A stretch of DNA of 38,327 nt, taken from NCBI GenBank assembly GCA_016930515.1, contig JAFGGO010000171.1:1-38327 (forward strand). Direction: 5' to 3'. This document shows, piece by piece, positions 34,309 through 38,327 of this stretch. Position numbers and translations under genes: made by a program. Positions within the stretch are counted from its first letter, which is position 1. Every line of letters starts with the position of its first letter. The notes beneath the pieces were generated by a model. That model did not search any database. It saw only the letters and a list, made by a program, of their open reading frames with translations, and had not been told where the DNA came from. The DNA comes from Promethearchaeota archaeon. GTDB taxonomy: Archaea; Asgardarchaeota; Lokiarchaeia; Sigyniarchaeales; SOKP01.

Positions 34309-35163
34309 TTATCCTGTTGGACTAAATACACCGGCAAAGACGAGCCATGCCAGGAAGGTCTTTGCTATGAGACTAAGGACCTGATATACTCGTTCACCAT
34401 AGAGATAGTCCTTCCACTTTCCAACTCCCTTGTATTGAAGTATCATGTTGATGGCAAAAGAGTTGAAAAAGGCCAGTTCGATAAAATAAATCATATAAAC
34501 GAACCACGGAATTTCACCTCCGATCACGCTGGTGTTGACGAAATACGCAGTGATGACTATCCAAGGTACGGCCCCCGCAATTACGCCTAGGTAAAACGCC
34601 GTCCACCTAACTTTCTCTCCTTTTTCCCGAGTATATACATTGTGAAGTTCCATCATGAGACCAAACATATTCATGAGAGCATTCGAGATAAAAATCATGA
34701 ATAGTGCCCAGAAGTCGAGAACACCAAAAAACATGGCGATAAGAACAATCATAACCGAGCTAGATAAAGCGTATTCGAACCACCTGACTTTGTTGATGCC
34801 TTTCTTGAGGTTCCTCATGTATATCTTATTTAAGGGGTAGGCAATAAGGAGGTGAGCCGCGGCAGACATGAGAAGGAAACTGCCTACAAAAGCTCCCAAG
34901 GCTGTAAAAGTGAAGATTACTTCGGGATTTGGCACCACACCAATTGGGTATTGAAATTCCAAGTAAAAAGTATAAACATCGTTTGAATAAGACAATTGAG
35001 GCAGGAAACCCAAGAACACCATCAGCAAGCCTTGAACTAAGTGTAGCAATCCCATGTTGCGATTAAAGCGTTTTAAGTACTCAAAACTAATGTCCGATTT
35101 TGGGATGAGCCATTCGTCTTTTTTATTTTCTGTAGATGTCATGTAGAAGAGAATTGCGTTCAC
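34309..35163 (-). CDS. Heliorhodopsin (retinal-binding 7TM protein)
   Basis: A 284-residue protein with seven hydrophobic helices and clear heliorhodopsin sequence: FNRNMGLLHLVQGLLMV in helix 1, the helix-3 signature RWFEYALSSSVMIVLIAM with the counterion Glu E130, NALMNMFGLMMELHN in helix 4, AGAVPWIVI in helix 5, FFNSFAINMILQYKGVGKW in helix 6, and the Schiff-base lysine K268 in LSLIAKTFLAWLVFAG (helix 7). Numbering is from the GTG at 35163; the ATG at 35142 removes seven residues and is equally possible. Heliorhodopsins sit with the N-terminus inside the cell and are light-sensing or regulatory rather than strong pumps. No retinal-synthesis gene or second rhodopsin is in the window. Confidence 0.95.
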   Translation of the reverse strand: MNAILFYMTSTENKKDEWLIPKSDISFEYLKRFNRNMGLLHLVQGLLMVFLGFLPQLSYSNDVYTFYLEFQYPIGVVPNPEVIFTFTALGAFVGSFLLMSAAAHLLIAYPLNKIYMRNLKKGINKVRWFEYALSSSVMIVLIAMFFGVLDFWALFMIFISNALMNMFGLMMELHNVYTREKGEKVRWTAFYLGVIAGAVPWIVITAYFVNTSVIGGEIPWFVYMIYFIELAFFNSFAINMILQYKGVGKWKDYLYGERVYQVLSLIAKTFLAWLVFAGVFSPTG

Positions 35164-35185
35164 ATTAAAATATGTGATCTTTAAG

Positions 35186-35196
35186 AATTATAAATT
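35186..35196 (-). promoter_or_regulatory. TATA box (AATTTATAATT) for heliorhodopsin
   Basis: Minus strand AATTTATAATT is centred about 26-28 bases before GTG 35163, predicting a leaderless message from GTG or a ~20-base leader to ATG 35142. No Shine-Dalgarno is visible. Confidence 0.45.
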
Positions 35197-35321
35197 GAGT
35201 ACTTAAAAATTCAATTCGAACATTTCATATTATTAAGGATTTTATTTTTCTTCAAAGATGATATTTGTAAAGATCATGGTCTTAAATAACCTTAATCCTC
35301 TTAAAGATTAAAAAAAAAGAA

Positions 35322-36119
35322 TTATTTTAAGAAATCCACGATGGCATTTAACACAGCATCGGTTTCTATTGTAAACAGTGCATGTCCACTTTTCTCAAAT
35401 AATTGCAACTTTGCACCTGGAATGAGCTCTGCAATTTTTTCTCCGTTTCCGAAAGGTATTAAAATGTCTTGTTTTCCGTGTAAAACCAGAGTAGGAATCT
35501 TGATATTTTTCAATTTTTCACCAGTGGCGTTAGCAAAAGCACCTTTAGCTTGTCTATCGTAAGTATTATCTGCGATTGGATTTTGAAGTCGTATTTGCAA
35601 TCTATCTTCAACTATTTCGGGATGTTCCTTCATGAATTCCTCGGGATAGAGAAGAAACGTTGTAGATCTGGAGAATTCTTCTTGAGTTTTATCACCTCTT
35701 CCAGCTGCGAGAACTCCAAGAACTCTCATGTCTGGTGCGACAAAATGAGCCCCACCACAAGATGTCGAGCATAAAATCAATTTTTGAACCCTCTCGGGAT
35801 AATTAATTGCGATCTCTTGAGCCACCACGCCTCCCATTGAAACCCCTAAGATATGGGCTTTTTCAATATTCAAGGCATCCATCAATCCAATGGTATCGTC
35901 AGCGAGATCTTTCATAGTAAAATCCGTGTCGTTATTATCTGTTCGAGCTACCCCCCTGTTATCAAATACGATTGTCTTATAATTCCTTGATAATCCTTCG
36001 ATTAACTCTAAATCCCACCAATCTGCGTTTCCTGCCAATCCCATTATCATTACTATTGGAAAGCCCTCCCCTTTCATTTCGTAATACATGTTGATATCTT
36101 TAACTAGAATTTTAGCCAT
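35322..36119 (-). CDS. Alpha/beta-hydrolase (3-oxoadipate-lactonase-like fold)
   Basis: A 265-residue hydrolase. The catalytic triad is visible as S94 in the nucleophile elbow LGVSMGG, D218 in LVLHGKQDILIP and H246 in FEKSGHALF. The oxyanion-loop region is IMGLAGNADWWD, and FDNRGVARTD matches the strand-4 motif of the family. Members cleave esters, lactones or C-C bonds; the substrate cannot be told. A cap domain of about 70 residues lies between residues ~125 and 205. It lies upstream of heliorhodopsin on the same strand, with a 160-base gap and a T-run after its stop, so they are probably separate transcripts. Confidence 0.85.
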   Translation of the reverse strand: MAKILVKDINMYYEMKGEGFPIVMIMGLAGNADWWDLELIEGLSRNYKTIVFDNRGVARTDNNDTDFTMKDLADDTIGLMDALNIEKAHILGVSMGGVVAQEIAINYPERVQKLILCSTSCGGAHFVAPDMRVLGVLAAGRGDKTQEEFSRSTTFLLYPEEFMKEHPEIVEDRLQIRLQNPIADNTYDRQAKGAFANATGEKLKNIKIPTLVLHGKQDILIPFGNGEKIAELIPGAKLQLFEKSGHALFTIETDAVLNAIVDFLK

Positions 36120-36270
36120 GCTTTTAAACCTTTATTTGTGTATAATTAATTCAAGACCTGAGTCTATCATTTAGATAAATTCAGATAATTGTTTTTTATT
36201 ATAAAAAGATTATGGATATAAGTGCAATTATTATTATTTAAGAAAATGAAAAAGATTTAAAGAGGGAAGT

Positions 36271-36759
36271 TTAATAACGCGTTCTCGTGGCTTGTATTCT
36301 GAGTTTAGCTTTCGTGTTCTCGTCTGCGTCCTGGAGGATGACATACGCGGTTACCTGCGGCAATTTCACCTCGATTACCTGTTCGGCAATAGTCTGATCT
36401 TTTTTAAGGTGGTCTTTCTCCCTTAATATGACTTTAATGGGTACCGAAGCTTCTTGACCCGTCCTGACCGTTTTAAATTGGCTCCAGATATTCATGTCTG
36501 CTTTGGAAGTAAAAGTTTGGTTTCGTTGTAATTTTATCACGCCTTTGTGAGGGAATCTCGATTTTAACATTTTTTCTCCATCCGCTCGGAAGTAAAACTC
36601 CCCAACGCGCCCGAAAGAGTCGTAATCCTTGAGCGTTTTGAGCGACATGAGGTCGATACTGATTTGATATCTCTCCTTCTCTTTACCAACATTATCTTGA
36701 GTGAAATTCTCGTCCTTTGCGTGAGTCTTTTTTCCCTTGACATATACTCTTTGTCCCAA
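36271..36759 (-). CDS. Beta-rich cytoplasmic protein of unknown function
   Basis: A 162-residue protein with a basic, disordered start, then an alternating-strand pattern (RYQISIDLMSL, VGEFYFRADG, HKGVIKLQRNQTFTSK, SVPIKVILRE, QVIEVKLP, VTAYVILQDAD, AKLRIQATRTRY) suggesting a beta sandwich. It has no signal peptide, membrane span or catalytic signature. It starts with TTG, supported by an AAGGTG Shine-Dalgarno 10 bases upstream (minus strand, 36770-36775). Possibly a C2- or Ig-like interaction domain, but no family is recognised. Confidence 0.6.
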   Translation of the reverse strand: MGQRVYVKGKKTHAKDENFTQDNVGKEKERYQISIDLMSLKTLKDYDSFGRVGEFYFRADGEKMLKSRFPHKGVIKLQRNQTFTSKADMNIWSQFKTVRTGQEASVPIKVILREKDHLKKDQTIAEQVIEVKLPQVTAYVILQDADENTKAKLRIQATRTRY

Positions 36760-37063
36760 TTTTATATAACACCTTGTAATTAATTTTTTTCAATTTGTTT
36801 GTTTTTACTTTATACACTACATATCAATCATGTATTTTATTATTTTGCAGTGTTCAATTTATTACCTAATTAATGGATAATCCTTAGAATATTAAGCTAT
36901 AAGACGATTTTCTTTTTGACAAAGATGTTCAAATAAGTGTTAAGCTTAAATACAATGCCTACGAACTATATTGTAATACCGTTCAAACCTTTTTTGAGCG
37001 TCTTAGGTTGGAGGATTTTTTATCGTATTTGATAAAAATTCATTCAATGAGCGTCATTACAAT
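36760..37063. other. 304-bp divergent intergenic region with a long leader
   Basis: On the + strand GCTTAAATAC (36944-36953) is the best TATA box, giving a leader of about 85 bases before ATG 37064. The leader contains GGAGG at 37010-37014, far from that ATG, and a 14-codon frame TTG 37029 to TAA 37071 that overlaps the gene start. The minus-strand half contains the Shine-Dalgarno for the gene at 36271. Confidence 0.4.
36944..36953 (+). promoter_or_regulatory. TATA box (GCTTAAATAC) for the 37064 operon
   Basis: The same core (TTAAATAC preceded by C/GC) occurs 29 bases before the PlsC-like gene. The predicted transcription start is near 36975, giving an unusually long leader for this genome. 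Confidence 0.45.
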
Positions 37064-37339
37064 ATGGAAATAATTAAATATTTAGGGGATATAATAGCGA
37101 GACGCATTGGAATAAGCCCAACGGCGGCAAGAGGCTTGTTGAAACTCTCGATTAAAGACGAGTTAGGACCGTTTACCGATTTTGAAACGATTAATTACGA
37201 AAATCTTTATAGGGTCATTTGTCGCTCTCTTAAAAAACGGTTAGTAAAATTGGAAATCTCCTTTTACGAAGAGATTATTCGGTTAATGATCGACGAGCTC
37301 ACCAAGAACCAATCGCTAATTACCATGGGGGGGGTGTGA
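37064..37339 (+). CDS. Small helical protein, translationally coupled to a 7TM protein
   Basis: A 91-residue soluble helical protein (GDIIARRIGISPTAARGLLKLSIKDELG ... FYEEIIRLMIDELTKN). No metal site or signal. The ISPTAARGLL region could be a small helix-turn-helix-like unit, but no family is recognised. Its stop overlaps the GTG of the next gene (GTGTGA), so the two are translated together, suggesting a soluble partner of the membrane protein. The frame extends upstream to 37007, and a GGAGG at 37010 precedes ATC 37022, which would add 14 residues. Confidence 0.65.
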   Translation: MEIIKYLGDIIARRIGISPTAARGLLKLSIKDELGPFTDFETINYENLYRVICRSLKKRLVKLEISFYEEIIRLMIDELTKNQSLITMGGV

Positions 37340-38163
37340 AATTGAGTTCATTATTATTGGTGGAAATTTACGATACTTTTCTCATTTTTTCGTTAGGGAC
37401 GATTTTGCTGTTAATTATCGTGGGAATTTTTTTTGCTAACAAGGCACAGCAAACAAAAATGAGTAATTTGATCTTGTGGTCAATAGCATTTCTTTCTGTT
37501 GCATCAGGGTTAGTTATAAATATCGTTCTCAGGTTTATATTTAATATAGATCCAGGCGTGGGAAATACCGTTCAAGAGTTCTTCATCTTTAGCGGTTACG
37601 TGTTTTTCATGGCCTTTACAAACGCAACTTTTTATAAAAACCACATGAAAACGGGAAATATTTTATTTGTCGTTGTCGTGCTATTAGGTTTAAATCAACT
37701 CATACTAATTAATATCTTTGGTCAAATCGAAATTGAAAGAGGATTTGAATATTATTTGAGAATAACACTCGATATTCCTTACACATTCATTACTTTTGAT
37801 TGGTTAGCTTGGTCTTGCTATTCTTCCTTCAAAAGACTCAAAGATAAGGATATTGAACCATGGATAAAAAAAAGGTACCAATTCATTGCTCTCGCATCCT
37901 TTATATTTAGCTTTCATAACATACCGGAGTTCTTTCAGCCTAAAGACGTCCGTTGGGGCTCATCAAGCGATCCTACGAGTCTTATCATTTTTGGAACAAT
38001 GACCACAATGATGATGATATACGCAATTATTATTTCTCTATCTTGGTTCATGCCAAAACGTCTTAAAGCCCATTTTAATAAAGGGTATTTGAAAATAGAA
38101 GATCACGAACTTTCGGAAGAAGAATTAATCCGCTTGCTAAGAAAAGAAATACACGGAACATGA
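37336..38163 (+). CDS. Seven-TM membrane protein of unknown function
   Basis: A 275-residue protein with seven hydrophobic helices from residue ~10 to 245 (for example SLGTILLLIIVGIFF, GYVFFMAFTNATFY, TTMMMIYAIIISLSWFM) and a ~30-residue charged cytoplasmic tail ending EEELIRLLRKEIHGT. Topology resembles the sensor halves of 7TM receptor kinases, but no output domain is attached. The start GTG overlaps the stop of the upstream helical protein. No family recognised. It differs in sequence from the 7TM protein at 18615, which carries a folded tail. Confidence 0.7.
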   Translation: MKLSSLLLVEIYDTFLIFSLGTILLLIIVGIFFANKAQQTKMSNLILWSIAFLSVASGLVINIVLRFIFNIDPGVGNTVQEFFIFSGYVFFMAFTNATFYKNHMKTGNILFVVVVLLGLNQLILINIFGQIEIERGFEYYLRITLDIPYTFITFDWLAWSCYSSFKRLKDKDIEPWIKKRYQFIALASFIFSFHNIPEFFQPKDVRWGSSSDPTSLIIFGTMTTMMMIYAIIISLSWFMPKRLKAHFNKGYLKIEDHELSEEELIRLLRKEIHGT

Positions 38164-38327
38164 ATAAGAGCCTTAATTTAAAAAATATTTTTCATAACCC
38201 TCACATTTAAAGAAATTTCACATAAAAAATATATAATTAAATAAGAAAAATTCCTTGCGAACTAGCGTTCGCTTCTAATCACTGAACTTTTTTCCTTGAA
38301 GCACCAAGTCTAATTGCCCTGCAAGAA

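Noticed and set aside
38257..38272. Inverted repeat GCGAAC-TAGC-GTTCGC near the window end
   Set aside because: A 6-bp hairpin with no adjoining T run, conserved partner or gene end within reach; too short to call a terminator or operator.
1..38327. tRNA, rRNA, riboswitch or insertion-sequence genes
   Set aside because: No cloverleaf with GTTCRA-type arm, conserved rRNA stretch or transposase motif was found by eye; rearranged genes show no flanking terminal inverted repeats.

Overview
The window looks like part of the chromosome of an AT-rich archaeon, most probably an Asgard (Promethearchaeota/Lokiarchaeia-like) lineage. The reasons are archaeal TATA-type promoters with very short or absent leaders, alternating with Shine-Dalgarno sites of the AGGTG/GGAGG kind; long NosD-like parallel beta-helix surface proteins with PKD domains; a surface-protein tail resembling the Loki-CTERM type; a cytosolic leucine-rich-repeat protein; a heliorhodopsin; a two-gene 2-hydroxyacyl-CoA dehydratase-activation operon; and a PlsC-like protein. 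Placement is inference from gene content. No rRNA, tRNA or CRISPR array was found.

Layout. 1-8881 is a defence/accessory island, strongly AT-rich except for the OLD gene. It holds a candidate three-gene operon (C2H2/winged-helix protein, AAA+ ATPase with a PD-QxK nuclease-like site, OLD-family ATPase/TOPRIM nuclease interrupted by one in-frame TAG). Next comes the wreck of an HpaII-like restriction-modification locus: an intact Mig-type G/T-mismatch glycosylase, a restriction-enzyme N-half fused in frame to a cytosine-methyltransferase C-terminus, and a separate restriction-enzyme C-half. A VapBC-like toxin-antitoxin pair and a UPF0175-like antitoxin follow. The island abuts the decapitated 3' end of a surface-protein gene (8882-9229). 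9277-13920 is a 1547-residue beta-helix protein with one membrane span and cytoplasmic winged helices, apparently a membrane-bound receptor/transcription factor. 13921-14595 is debris with antitoxin remnants.

14596-20706 carries sensory and signalling genes: a PAS histidine kinase, UspA, an LRR protein, a 7TM protein with a longin/roadblock-like tail and a 5TM protein. 20864-25795 has TrmO, a broken beta-helix receptor, the acyl-CoA dehydratase-activation operon with a small downstream ORF that seems to start at ATT, and an unknown helical protein. 26133-32770 is a tandem family of beta-helix/PKD receptors, all ending in the same eight-ligand cytoplasmic zinc motif, plus an N-terminal relic. 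33177-38163 holds a PlsC-like protein lacking the catalytic His, a small acidic protein, heliorhodopsin, an alpha/beta hydrolase, an unrecognised beta-rich protein, and a helical protein translationally coupled to another 7TM protein.

Theme. Two processes dominate: decay and recombination of defence genes at the left end, and diversification (with pseudogenes) of one beta-helix ectodomain family fitted with different tails: winged helix or zinc motif. A CTERM-type anchor occurs on a separate FN3-like surface protein.
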